Assembly (NCBI GenBank): GCA_030522375.1
Contig: CP130488.1
Span: forward strand, 496,001 to 560,000
Direction of reading: 5' to 3'
DNA length: 64,000 nt
DNA from: Methanosuratincola petrocarbonis
GTDB taxonomy: Archaea; Thermoproteota; Methanomethylicia; Methanomethylicales; Methanomethylicaceae
Shown here: positions 17,368 to 25,252 of the stretch, piece by piece
How the letters are laid out: each line of letters begins with the position of its first letter
Position numbering within the stretch: the stretch's first letter is position 1
Made by a program: the position numbers and the translations under genes
Notes under the pieces: generated by a model
Seen by the model: only the letters and a program-made list of their open reading frames with translations
Told to the model about the DNA's origin: nothing
The model's database searches: none

Positions 17368-18324
17368 ATGAATTCTCGGCAGGCCATCTTCCTGTTGGCA
17401 GTATTTGGGGCATTGGCAGTCGCTCTGGTTTCCCTTTATGTCCTTGGCGGTCAGCAGTCCCAAATGCAAGACGGGAAGGTCAGCGTGGTCGCGACCTTCT
17501 ACCCGCTGGCTTACATGGCCCAGGAGATAGGCGGCGACCATGTCTTGGTCAGATCGCTTATCCCTTACAACACCGAAGTGCATTCCTGGCAGCCGTCCGT
17601 CTCCGACATGATCGCACTGACAAATGCCGAATTGATAGTCCTGAACGGGGCGGGGCTCGAGCCATGGTTCAATGAGAAAGTCCTGCCCTCGCTTAACCTG
17701 TCACGGACGGTGGTCTTGGACACGACCGAGGGCTTGGAGCTCCTTGCCCTGGGCGAGGGCGAGCCTGAAGCCTATGAGCACGATCATGGAGGGGAGTATG
17801 ACCCCCACACCTGGATCTCGCCATACATGGCTGGGAAGCAGGCAGAGAGGATATACTCAGCACTGGTGGAGGTCGACCCGAGTCATTCAGAGTATTACAA
17901 AGCAAGATGGGACACCCTCAAGGCAAAGCTAGATTCGCTGGATGCAAGGTACCAGCAGGAGCTTGCGAACAAGTCTCGGAGCGAAATAATCGTATCCCAC
18001 GGCGCCTACGGGTACCTCTGCAGCAGATACGGATTCGAGCAGCGCAGCGTGATAGGCCTCACAGCCGACAAGCAGCCAAGCGTCCAGGAGCTGCGTGCGC
18101 TCGTCGACTTTATGGTCGAGCACAACATCTCGGTCCTTTACGTAGACCCTGCATACTCGCCATCGTACATTAATACGCTGAAGGGTGAGCTCGAGAGCCA
18201 GACGGGGATGGCGGTGAAGATCCTGAAGCTCTACCTGGCGCTCGGTCCGGTCGACGGGAAGGATTACCTAGATCAGCTCGCCTCGAACCTCGAAAACCTG
18301 AAGTCTGGGCTTTTAGCCGGATGA
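17368..18324 (+). CDS. Metal ABC transporter substrate-binding protein (ZnuA/TroA family)
   Basis: The N-terminus is a signal or anchor helix (AIFLLAVFGALAVALVSLYVLGG). The mature part has the cluster 9 pattern: VVATFYPLAYMAQEIGGD, the metal histidine in NTEVHSWQPS, a second in DPHTWISP, the IIVSHGAYGYL histidine, and a late DPAYSP acid. A short EHDHGGEYD stretch resembles the histidine-rich loop of ZnuA. This family binds zinc or manganese; NikR downstream makes nickel worth considering. I chose the ATG at 17368 (with GGTGA nearby) over a TTG at 17344. Confidence 0.88.
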   Translation: MNSRQAIFLLAVFGALAVALVSLYVLGGQQSQMQDGKVSVVATFYPLAYMAQEIGGDHVLVRSLIPYNTEVHSWQPSVSDMIALTNAELIVLNGAGLEPWFNEKVLPSLNLSRTVVLDTTEGLELLALGEGEPEAYEHDHGGEYDPHTWISPYMAGKQAERIYSALVEVDPSHSEYYKARWDTLKAKLDSLDARYQQELANKSRSEIIVSHGAYGYLCSRYGFEQRSVIGLTADKQPSVQELRALVDFMVEHNISVLYVDPAYSPSYINTLKGELESQTGMAVKILKLYLALGPVDGKDYLDQLASNLENLKSGLLAG

Positions 18325-18437
18325 TTTTTTGATCCGGTGTAGCTGTGTGAGAACATGACCAAAATTCAATGATGCCTGCCAAATAATCTTTTTTAGCCGA
18401 ATTCATCAGTTAAGAGCAGGGGGAATGGTGGAAGACA

Positions 18438-19217
18438 ATGGAGCGGGGAGCCGTCATTGAAGTCAAGGACCTTGATGTGATGCGTTCTGGCGCGCTGGTC
18501 ATCCAGGGCGCGAGCTTTGAGATCGACAAAGGGGACTATGTTGGCATAGTCGGGCCGAACGGAGGCGGGAAGACGACCTTGCTGCTCGCCGTTCTGGGCA
18601 TCATCCCGCGGCAGAGGGGCACAGTTAAGATCTTCGGCAAAGACCTCGAGAGGTTCTCAGACTGGGGGAAGATTGCTTACGTTTCGCAGGACGCAATCAA
18701 CTTCGATTCCGACTTCCCGCTCACGGTGAGGGAGCTCGTTTCCCTCGGCCGGCTAGGTCCGAGGAGCATCGGCAGGCCCCTCAAGAGGGCTGACTGGAGT
18801 AGGGTCGACGAGGCTCTTGAATTCATGGGGATCTCCGACCTTGCGGGGAAGAGGATAGGGGAGCTCTCGGGCGGTCAGAAGCAGCGCATGTTCGTCGCGA
18901 TGGCGCTGGTCAGGGATCCCGATGTGATAATCCTTGACGAGCCGGTGGCTGGGATCGACGCCGTCACCCAGGAGAAGTTCTACCAGAAGATGAGCGACCT
19001 CAACCAGAGGAAGGGCATCACGATCCTGATGGTGTCGCACGACCTCACCGCAGTCTTCTGCAGGATGTCGAAGCTCATCTGCGTCAACAGGGAGGTCAAC
19101 GTGGCAGAGATCACGCCTGATGTGGATCCGAACGAGATACTCCGGAAGGCCTATGGCGAGCACTTCCACTTCGTCTTCCACAGGCACGAATGCAAGGGGG
19201 AGTTCAGGAATGATTAG
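18438..19217 (+). CDS. Metal ABC transporter ATP-binding protein (ZnuC family)
   Basis: The 259-residue ATPase shows GIVGPNGGGKTTLLLAVLG (Walker A), IAYVSQDA (Q-loop), GELSGGQKQRMFVAMAL (signature), VIILDEPVAGID (Walker B) and MVSHDLTAV (H-loop). The PNGGGKTT variant and the neighbouring genes mark the zinc/manganese cluster 9 importers. GGTGG lies before the ATG. It follows the binding-protein gene by 114 bases and overlaps the permease start by eight. Confidence 0.93.
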   Translation: MERGAVIEVKDLDVMRSGALVIQGASFEIDKGDYVGIVGPNGGGKTTLLLAVLGIIPRQRGTVKIFGKDLERFSDWGKIAYVSQDAINFDSDFPLTVRELVSLGRLGPRSIGRPLKRADWSRVDEALEFMGISDLAGKRIGELSGGQKQRMFVAMALVRDPDVIILDEPVAGIDAVTQEKFYQKMSDLNQRKGITILMVSHDLTAVFCRMSKLICVNREVNVAEITPDVDPNEILRKAYGEHFHFVFHRHECKGEFRND

Positions 19218-20031
19218 CCCTGCCTTCTCATTCTTCGACCTGCTCGGCTACCAGTTCTTCCAGTACGCTTTGATTGGCGGAAGCCTGGCGGCATTTGCCT
19301 GCGGGTGGATCGGCCTCTTCCTTGTGCTTAGGAGGGAAGCAATGATAGTCGACGGGGTAGCGCACACCGCATTCGGCGGGATAGCCATTGGGATTTTCCT
19401 GGGCATCGACCCGATCCTCTCTGCGCTGGTCGTCTCGATCCTCGCGGTCCTGGGCATCAGCTACATGAGGGGGAAAGGGTTGGCGCATTCCGACTCTGCG
19501 ACGGCTGTAATGCTCGCCCTAGGCTTCTCGACAGGGCTGATAGTGGTAAGCCTGGCAGGCGGCTTCAGCGTCGACCTCTTCACATACCTGTTCGGGTCCA
19601 TCCTCACCATCAGCCAGCAGGACTTGCTGCTCGTCACGGCTCTGGGGTTGGTGGTATTGGCATTCCTCACGCTCTTCTACAAGGAGATCTTGGCCATAAC
19701 TTTCGATGCCGAGTCAGCGAGGATGATGGGGATCCCGGTCCGCACGATATCCCTGATATTCAACCTCATAGTCGCATTGACGATCATACTCTCCATAAGG
19801 ATAATCGGGATCATATTGGTGGTCGCGCTGATCGTGCTCCCAGCACTCGCAGCCCTCCAGCTGCGCCTCTCCTTCAGGAGGACTGTGGTCTCGACTGTGC
19901 TCATTGGGGTCCTCAGCACTGTCCTGGGGGTGATCGTCTCTGCGTTCTACAATGTGGCCACCAGCGGCATCATCGTCTTCACAATGGTGGCGGTTTACCT
20001 GATCGTCGCAGCCTACGCGCGGCTTGGGTGA
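19210..20031 (+). CDS. Metal ABC transporter permease (ZnuB family)
   Basis: The protein has eight or nine hydrophobic helices. ISPAFSFFDLLGYQFFQYALIGG, FLVLRREAMIVDGVAHTAFGGIAIG and ALIVLPALAALQLRLSF are typical of ZnuB/MntB/TroC permeases. I placed the start at the ATG at 19210, overlapping the ATPase stop, because everything upstream in the frame shadows the ATPase. It completes a binding protein-ATPase-permease importer. Confidence 0.93.
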   Translation: MISPAFSFFDLLGYQFFQYALIGGSLAAFACGWIGLFLVLRREAMIVDGVAHTAFGGIAIGIFLGIDPILSALVVSILAVLGISYMRGKGLAHSDSATAVMLALGFSTGLIVVSLAGGFSVDLFTYLFGSILTISQQDLLLVTALGLVVLAFLTLFYKEILAITFDAESARMMGIPVRTISLIFNLIVALTIILSIRIIGIILVVALIVLPALAALQLRLSFRRTVVSTVLIGVLSTVLGVIVSAFYNVATSGIIVFTMVAVYLIVAAYARLG

Positions 20032-20149
20032 CCCTTTCCGTGCCAGGGGCGGCAACCCGTTCGGAGATGGGTCCTTCCGGTGCCGTGGCATAATTATATA
20101 CCTGCGCCCCGATAAGAAATGTGGAAATGCATCCTTGCCGCCATCCAGG

Positions 20150-20195
20150 GCTCGCTCAAAAAAGGAAAAGCGAGCGGTGCGCCCTGCTCTGGCGC
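20150..20195 (+). ncRNA. Tandem hairpins between the metal transporter and nikR (candidate RNA element)
   Basis: GCTCGCT at 20150-20156 pairs perfectly with AGCGAGC at 20169-20175 across a 12-base loop, and GCGCC at 20179-20183 pairs with GGCGC at 20191-20195 across seven bases. A TATA-like AATTATATACC around 20091-20101 could start a short transcript that carries both. No T-run follows, so a simple terminator is not obvious. It may be an RNA element, processing site or chance pairing in GC-rich DNA. Confidence 0.3.
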
Positions 20196-20209
20196 GGAAA
20201 TGGATTTGA

Positions 20210-20228
20210 ATAATGGATGGAATATTAT
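20210..20228 (+). promoter_or_regulatory. Possible NikR operator or nikR promoter element
   Basis: ATAAT at 20210-20214 and ATTAT at 20224-20228 form an inverted repeat with a nine-base spacer, just upstream of nikR. It overlaps the best TATA-like stretch, so binding there would block transcription. Direct repeats ATGGATGG occur around it. NikR sites are dyads in known cases, but this particular sequence is not a known consensus. Confidence 0.25.
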
Positions 20229-20248
20229 CGAAATGGATGGTATGAAAA

Positions 20249-20644
20249 TTGGTGATCGTGAGCATCTCTCTCCCCGAGGATCTCCTCTCTGAGCTCGACA
20301 ATGTGCTCGGGAAGGAGTGGTACGCCAGCAGATCGGAAGTAATCAGGCATGCAGTACGGAAGTACATCACCGAGTACAGGTCGCTGGAAAAGATCGAGGG
20401 CGAAGTGATGGCCACTATAACTGTCCTATACGACAAGAGGGAGAAGGGCGAGGCACAGCTCCGCCTGCAGCATGAGTTTGGGGACATCATCTCCACATTC
20501 CTCCACTCGCATATGGACGACACCACCTGCCTTGAGGTGATGGTCGTGAAGGGGCAGTCAAGGCGCCTGAAGGAGCTGATAGACGGGATGAAGGCGAACC
20601 GCGAGATCAGGCAGATCAGCTTCGCCCTCATGGGGATCGAATAG
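20249..20644 (+). CDS. nikR: Nickel-responsive transcriptional regulator NikR
   Basis: NikR is a ribbon-helix-helix repressor with a nickel-binding ACT-like domain. Residues 1-45 are the DNA-binding part (VIVSISLPEDLLSELDNVL, SRSEVIRHAVRKYI). The nickel ligands keep the canonical spacing: H75, H86, H88 and C94 here equal H76, H87, H89 and C95 of the E. coli protein. The 131-residue length is normal. The start is taken as a TTG, with GTG at 20252 as alternative. The position behind an ABC metal importer and between two nickel-enzyme operons suggests it controls nickel uptake or use. Confidence 0.93.
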   Translation: MVIVSISLPEDLLSELDNVLGKEWYASRSEVIRHAVRKYITEYRSLEKIEGEVMATITVLYDKREKGEAQLRLQHEFGDIISTFLHSHMDDTTCLEVMVVKGQSRRLKELIDGMKANREIRQISFALMGIE

Positions 20645-20785
20645 CCGAACCCTGAGCAAAAGGGCTGAGGCTGCAAGAGACAGTCGAGAACCCCTCTGAT
20701 TTGAGCGCTGTCGTACCGTATATTTGCCCCTTTAAGGCATTTTTACCCAAAATCTATAATTATAAATAATTGTAATTCTACGAAA

Positions 20786-20800
20786 TTCTTATATACTTAG
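20786..20800 (+). promoter_or_regulatory. Strong TATA promoter upstream of acs
   Basis: TTCTTATATACTTAG in an AT-rich stretch is a good archaeal TATA box. The expected transcription start near 20818 falls almost exactly on the ATG of a 29-codon open frame at 20820, leaving about 110 bases of transcript before acs. Confidence 0.6.
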
Positions 20801-20819
20801 TCAAGGAAGTAATTTGCCT

Positions 20820-20909
20820 ATGCCAAAAACAATGTACGTTCAGTTAAATGACATCACGGCACAGTGCAAGCAGAAGAACTCGGAGACTAGGACAACGAGA
20901 GATCGCTAA
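20820..20909 (+). CDS. Short open frame in the acs leader (29 codons, hypothetical)
   Basis: An ATG lies at the predicted transcription start and opens a 29-codon frame beginning MPKTMYVQLNDITAQ and ending with a charged, arginine-rich tail. It ends 21 bases before acs, which has its own Shine-Dalgarno sequence GGGAGGT. It could be a leaderless micropeptide or a leader that couples translation to acs. It may also be chance, since the frame is short. Confidence 0.3.
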   Translation: MPKTMYVQLNDITAQCKQKNSETRTTRDR

Positions 20910-20930
20910 ACCTCTCTGGGAGGTCACATT

Positions 20931-22883
20931 TTGGACAGGATCCTCAGCGTGCTCCCCACCTCGAAGACCGCACACCCCGACGTCAATGTGATTAATGAGA
21001 TACGCAGGCAGAGCCTCGAAGATCCAGAGACCTTCTGGCACAGGTTCGCCGACGAGCTCTTCTGGTACGAAAAGAACGGGCCCGTCCTCCAGCCCATCGA
21101 AGACCCGCCTTATGCGCGGTGGTTCCCGCTCTGGAAGACGAACATCTCCTACAATGCGCTTGACCGCCATGTGAACAGCTGGAGGAAGAACAAGGTCGCC
21201 ATCTACTGGGAATCAGAGGAAGGCGAGAGGAGGGTCCTAACCTACTACGATCTCTACAAGGAGGTGAACAGGTTCGCTTCCGTCCTGAAGTCGCTCGGCA
21301 TCTCCAAGGGAGACCGGGTCACGGTCTACATGCCGATGATGCCTGAGCTGGTGGCGTGCCTGCTTGCGTGCACAAGGATAGGCGCGATACACTCCGTGAT
21401 TTTTGCTGGCTTCACCTCGCAGGCCATCGCCGACAGGGTTAACGACTCACAGAGCAAGATGGTGATCACTTCGGATGTGTCATGCAGGCGGGGCAGGGTG
21501 ATCCCTATCAAGGCGATAGTGGACGAGGCCCTGAAGCACACGAGCACGGTCGAGAAGGTCTTGGTCGTCCGGAGGGGAGAAGGCGACGTTGCGATGGTCG
21601 AGGACAGGGATGTCTGGTACCATGAGATCGCAGAGCAGGCGAGCAAATATGTGGAGCCCGAGCGGCTGGAGGGGACCTTCCCGAGCTTCATACTGTACAC
21701 TTCAGGCACCACTGGGAAGCCCAAGGGGGCAACACACGGCACCGCAGGGTACATGGTGTGGACGCACTTCACACAGAAGCTCGTCTTTGATATTGACGAC
21801 AGGGACATCTACTGGTGCACCGCGGATATAGGGTGGATAACCGGCCACACCTATGTCGTCTATGGGCCGCTCATAAGCGGTGCGACCTCACTCATCTACG
21901 ATGGGGCGCCTGACTACCCGAGGCCGGACAGGTGGTGGGATCTCGTCGAGAGGTACGGGGTCACGATATTCTATACCTCCCCTACCTCGATAAGGATGCA
22001 CATGAAATACGGTGAGGAGTGGGTTAGGCGCCACGACCTCTCGAGCATCAGGATACTCGGGAGCGTTGGGGAGCCGATTAACCCTGAGGCCTGGAATTGG
22101 TACTACACCAACGTAGGGAGACAGCGGGCTCCGATCGTAGACACCTGGTGGCAGACCGAGACTGGCGGGATCATGATAGCGCCGCAGCCGGGGCTCGCCC
22201 CCATTCCGCTGAAGCCAGGATCTGCCACGCTTCCCCTGCCAGGCGTGGACGCAGAGGTCTTCACCGAGGACGGCAGGATCGCAGGCCCGAACGAGAAGGG
22301 GCTATTGGTGATACGTAAGCCTTGGCCAGGGCAGTTCATGACCCTCTGGGGGGATCCTGAGCGGTTCAAGAGCATATACTTCACCAGGTTCGCCGGGTGC
22401 TACTACCCAGGGGACTTTGCCATGAAGGACGAAGACGGATACTTCTGGCTACTCGGTAGGGCGGACGAGGTCCTCAAGGTGGCAGGGCATCGGATAGGGA
22501 CCATAGAGCTGGAGGACGCCCTCATATCGCACCCGGCTGTGGCCGAGTCGGCTGTGGTCGGCAAGTCCGACCCGATAAAGATGCAGGTGCCGGTGGCGTT
22601 TGTCGTGCTACGCCCAGGGTACATACCGTCGCCGCAGCTGAGGATCGAGCTGATAAACCACATAAGGAGCACGATCGGACCGATAGCCGCACCTGGGGCG
22701 GTCTACTTCGTGGACAAGCTCCCGAAGACGAGGAGCGGGAAGATAATGCGGAGGGTAATAGCCGCAGTTGTTGAGGAGCGCCAGCTGGGGGACATCACCA
22801 CGCTCGAGGACGAGGCTAGCGTGGACGAGGTGAAGCGCGCATACGAGGAGCTGAAGGCAGAGCTCCTCACCATGAAGGGGTAG
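20931..22883 (+). CDS. acs: Acetyl-CoA synthetase, AMP-forming
   Basis: The 650-residue length and motifs fit Acs: YTSGTTGKPKGATHG (AMP/ATP loop), DIGWITGHTYVVYGPL, DTWWQTETGG with the tryptophan that limits the acyl pocket to acetate or propionate, YYPGDFAMKDEDGYFWLLGRADEV, and PKTRSGKIMRR with the catalytic lysine that is often acetylated. It makes acetyl-CoA from acetate, CoA and ATP with release of AMP and pyrophosphate. The start is a TTG with GGGAGGT seven bases before it. It may feed acetate into biosynthesis or, in reverse of energy yield, scavenge acetate. Confidence 0.95.
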   Translation: MDRILSVLPTSKTAHPDVNVINEIRRQSLEDPETFWHRFADELFWYEKNGPVLQPIEDPPYARWFPLWKTNISYNALDRHVNSWRKNKVAIYWESEEGERRVLTYYDLYKEVNRFASVLKSLGISKGDRVTVYMPMMPELVACLLACTRIGAIHSVIFAGFTSQAIADRVNDSQSKMVITSDVSCRRGRVIPIKAIVDEALKHTSTVEKVLVVRRGEGDVAMVEDRDVWYHEIAEQASKYVEPERLEGTFPSFILYTSGTTGKPKGATHGTAGYMVWTHFTQKLVFDIDDRDIYWCTADIGWITGHTYVVYGPLISGATSLIYDGAPDYPRPDRWWDLVERYGVTIFYTSPTSIRMHMKYGEEWVRRHDLSSIRILGSVGEPINPEAWNWYYTNVGRQRAPIVDTWWQTETGGIMIAPQPGLAPIPLKPGSATLPLPGVDAEVFTEDGRIAGPNEKGLLVIRKPWPGQFMTLWGDPERFKSIYFTRFAGCYYPGDFAMKDEDGYFWLLGRADEVLKVAGHRIGTIELEDALISHPAVAESAVVGKSDPIKMQVPVAFVVLRPGYIPSPQLRIELINHIRSTIGPIAAPGAVYFVDKLPKTRSGKIMRRVIAAVVEERQLGDITTLEDEASVDEVKRAYEELKAELLTMKG

Positions 22884-22911
22884 CCTCCAGTCGTTTTTGG
22901 CAGGTGGTCCC

Positions 22912-23841
22912 TTGGTTCTATACGATCTCATCATTGTCGGCGGAGGGCCCGCCGGCCTCGCGGCAGCCGTCTACGCGAGGAAACGGCTCCTCAATACCCT
23001 CGTGCTTACGATGGACATCGGCGGGCAGGTCCTCCAGACCGAGAAGATCGACAACTACCCTGGGTACTTGGAGAAGAGCGGGATGGGGCTGGCTGCCGCC
23101 TTCGAAGCCCAGGCCAAGGAGTACGGGGCAGAGTTCGTCCTTGCCGAAGTGACGAGGATAGACAAAGAGGGCGATGCCTTCAAGGTCCATACTTCAGCAG
23201 GCGACTTCGACTCGAAGGCCGTGATCGTCACTGGGGGCAGGCAACCCCGCCGCCTCTGCGTCCCGGGAGAGGATCGTTTCTTAGGCAAGGGGGTAAACCT
23301 CTCGCTGAGGTGCAATCCCGACAGGATAAAAGGCAAGGTTGTGGCAGTTGTGGGCGGCGGCAACACTGCACTCCAGCGCTCCGAGCTCATCTCTGGATTC
23401 GCCGCGAGGGTCTACCTCATACACCGCAGGGACTCCTTCAGGGGCGATGAGCTGACCCTCGTGCGCCTGAGGTCTGTCCCCAACGTGGAATTCTTGCTTA
23501 ACACGGTGATAACCGAGATGAGGGGCGGGGACGCCCTCGAGTCAGTGGTGGTTAAAAACACCGCTACTGGAGAGGAAAAAGAACTGAGGGTCGATGAGGT
23601 CTTCTTGGACATAGGCAGGGACATAAAGCTCGACTATGTCAAGCATCTTGTCGCGACAGACGCTGCTGGAAAGATCATCACAGACAAATCCGGGCGGACT
23701 AGCTGCGAGGGCCTCTTCGCAGCGGGCGACATCACCGACACGCCGTATGCGCAGGTGATAATCGCGGCAGGGCAGGGTGCTGCGGCAGCCCTTACGGCAT
23801 ACAGCTACATAAAAAAGAGGCCGGGCGAGATCTGCTACTGA
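22912..23841 (+). CDS. Thioredoxin reductase-like flavoprotein with altered active site
   Basis: FAD and nucleotide domains are clear: DLIIVGGGPAGLAAAVYARKR at the start, VVAVVGGGNTALQR and YLIHRRDSFRGDE (HRR-type phosphate binding), and GLFAAGDITDTPYAQVIIAAGQG at the end. The redox motif is changed: where thioredoxin reductases have CATC, this protein reads S131-L-R-C134. It therefore cannot make the usual active-site disulfide. It may be a flavin oxidoreductase with another partner. The gene follows acs by 28 bases. I chose the TTG at 22912, preceded by GGTGG. Confidence 0.88.
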   Translation: MVLYDLIIVGGGPAGLAAAVYARKRLLNTLVLTMDIGGQVLQTEKIDNYPGYLEKSGMGLAAAFEAQAKEYGAEFVLAEVTRIDKEGDAFKVHTSAGDFDSKAVIVTGGRQPRRLCVPGEDRFLGKGVNLSLRCNPDRIKGKVVAVVGGGNTALQRSELISGFAARVYLIHRRDSFRGDELTLVRLRSVPNVEFLLNTVITEMRGGDALESVVVKNTATGEEKELRVDEVFLDIGRDIKLDYVKHLVATDAAGKIITDKSGRTSCEGLFAAGDITDTPYAQVIIAAGQGAAAALTAYSYIKKRPGEICY

Positions 23842-23960
23842 CACAAGAGCAGATACCAACGCTAAGCTTGATCCTGTGCTCCCGCGCTTGCGACTCCTGG
23901 ACAGCTCGATTCGCGATTTTAAAGATTCCGCCCTATTTTTTTTGTGGCTTTATTGCACGG

Positions 23961-23983
23961 TTATATAAGATATATATACTACT
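23961..23983 (+). promoter_or_regulatory. TATA promoter of the complex I-like operon
   Basis: TTATATAAGATATATATAC is the strongest TATA-like sequence in the 170-base gap before the first subunit gene. A start about 25 bases downstream leaves a short leader ending with a GGTCGGG stretch before the ATG at 24014. Confidence 0.6.
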
Positions 23984-24013
23984 TCAGCATCCGGTCTATC
24001 GGTCGGGAAAGCC

Positions 24014-24352
24014 ATGTTCTTGGATCTGACCGGGCCTGCTGGGGTCTTCGTGCTGGCGTTGCTGATGGCTGCCCTCGTGTACTTTTGCGGGCGGTCTGGA
24101 AGCAAAAACGTTGGCGAAGCGGCAGAAAGGGGCTCCAAGCTCCAGCCATACGCGTGCGGCGAGGAGTTCCCGCCTGAGCAGGTTCCTGTGAGCATCCACA
24201 TGTTCGATTTTGCTGCCTTCTTCCTGATATTCGACGTTATTTCGATTGTCCTGATCTTCTCCTTCTCTGCGTCTAATGTCCTCCTCCCTATTGCCTACAT
24301 CGCTCTCTCCGGGTTGGCACTTTATGCCATAATAACATACAGGAGGCGCTGA
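24014..24352 (+). CDS. nuoA: Complex I-like subunit A (NuoA/FpoA family)
   Basis: This 112-residue membrane protein has three hydrophobic helices. The loop PYACGEEFPPEQVPVSIHMFDFAAFFLIFDV matches the NuoA signature: a cysteine-containing loop and then a helix with the conserved acidic FDV. NuoA is a membrane subunit near the quinone or hydrophobic-carrier site. It is the first gene of a 12-gene operon and precedes subunit B by one base. Ordinary small energy-converting hydrogenases lack this subunit, so it points to complex I-like architecture. Confidence 0.88.
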   Translation: MFLDLTGPAGVFVLALLMAALVYFCGRSGSKNVGEAAERGSKLQPYACGEEFPPEQVPVSIHMFDFAAFFLIFDVISIVLIFSFSASNVLLPIAYIALSGLALYAIITYRRR

Positions 24353-24353
24353 T

Positions 24354-24797
24354 GTGGGCATAATCGACTGGGCATTCAGGAAGAGTCCTTGGATCTTGCA
24401 CTTCAACACCGGATCATGCAATGGCTGCGACATCGAGATATTCGCGACCATGACGCCAAAATATGACATCGAGCGCCTCGGCGCACTGCTCAAGGGAAGC
24501 CCGAGGCATGCTGACGTCCTCGTGGTGAGCGGACCAGTAACCAGGCAGGCGAGCGGAAGGATACTCAGGATATACGAGCAGATGCCCGACCCGAAGAAGG
24601 TGGTTGCGGTCGGCACCTGCTGCATAAGCGGGGGAGTCTTCTCGAATGGGGGCAAGGGACCTTGCTACAATGTCTATCCGGGACTCGATTCGATAGTTCC
24701 GGTCGACGCATATGTCCCGGGTTGCCCGCCGAAGCCCGAGGCGATACTCGACGGGATATCCAAGGTCGCAAAGGGATCAGGGGTTGGTTGCAAATGA
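24354..24797 (+). CDS. Subunit B, group 4 [NiFe]-hydrogenase small-subunit type (NuoB-like)
   Basis: The 147-residue protein carries one [4Fe-4S] cluster: C22 and C25 (TGSCNGCDIEIFA), C89/C90 (VGTCCISGGVF) and C124 (PGCPPKPEAI). The CNGCDIE start and the TPKYDIERLG stretch are those of Ech/Mbh-type hydrogenase small subunits, not the CCGIE tandem-cysteine motif of NuoB. It hands electrons between the subunit I clusters and the active site of subunit D. The start is a GTG directly after subunit A; the stop overlaps the subunit C ATG. Confidence 0.9.
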   Translation: MGIIDWAFRKSPWILHFNTGSCNGCDIEIFATMTPKYDIERLGALLKGSPRHADVLVVSGPVTRQASGRILRIYEQMPDPKKVVAVGTCCISGGVFSNGGKGPCYNVYPGLDSIVPVDAYVPGCPPKPEAILDGISKVAKGSGVGCK

Positions 24798-25252
24798 ACG
24801 CGGAAGAAGCCATTCGGGATCTGTCTGGGACGGAAGGCATCCAGGACGTTAAGGCATTATCGGAGAGGCGCGTCCTCGTGACCTGCTCAAGGGGCGCTTA
24901 CAGGGGTCTCGTGGGGCGACTGGCAGGGCTGGGGCTCAACCATGTTGTCGCGATGACTGGGGTGGACATGAAGGAGGGGATCGATCTCCTGCTCCATCTG
25001 GGCTCCTCGCTGATGGTCACTGTCAGGGTGAGGTTGGACCTATCAGACCCGAAGATAGCCTCAGTATCCGACATTCTGCCTGGGGCAGAGATGCGGGAGC
25101 GGGAGGTCCGCGACCTGCTCGGAGTCGAGTTCGAGGGTCACCCGTCGCCTGCCAGGTTCATGGTCTCTGAGGACTGGCCCACCGGGGTCTACCCGCTCAG
25201 GAGGTCGTTCACACCTGCCGCTCCGGAGCCAAGGAGGTCTGGTCCGAGATGA
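24794..25252 (+). CDS. nuoC: Subunit C (NuoC / 30 kDa-like)
   Basis: A 152-residue soluble subunit of the NuoC family. GLNHVVAMTGVDMKEGIDLLLHLG, the REREVRDLLGVEFEGHPSPARFMVSEDWPTGVYPLRRSF segment pattern (acidic residues, then WP and PLR) is the family signature. NuoC packs against subunit D on the peripheral arm. I placed the start at the ATG at 24794, overlapping the previous stop, because the frame upstream shadows subunit B. The stop overlaps the subunit D start. Confidence 0.88.
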   Translation: MNAEEAIRDLSGTEGIQDVKALSERRVLVTCSRGAYRGLVGRLAGLGLNHVVAMTGVDMKEGIDLLLHLGSSLMVTVRVRLDLSDPKIASVSDILPGAEMREREVRDLLGVEFEGHPSPARFMVSEDWPTGVYPLRRSFTPAAPEPRRSGPR

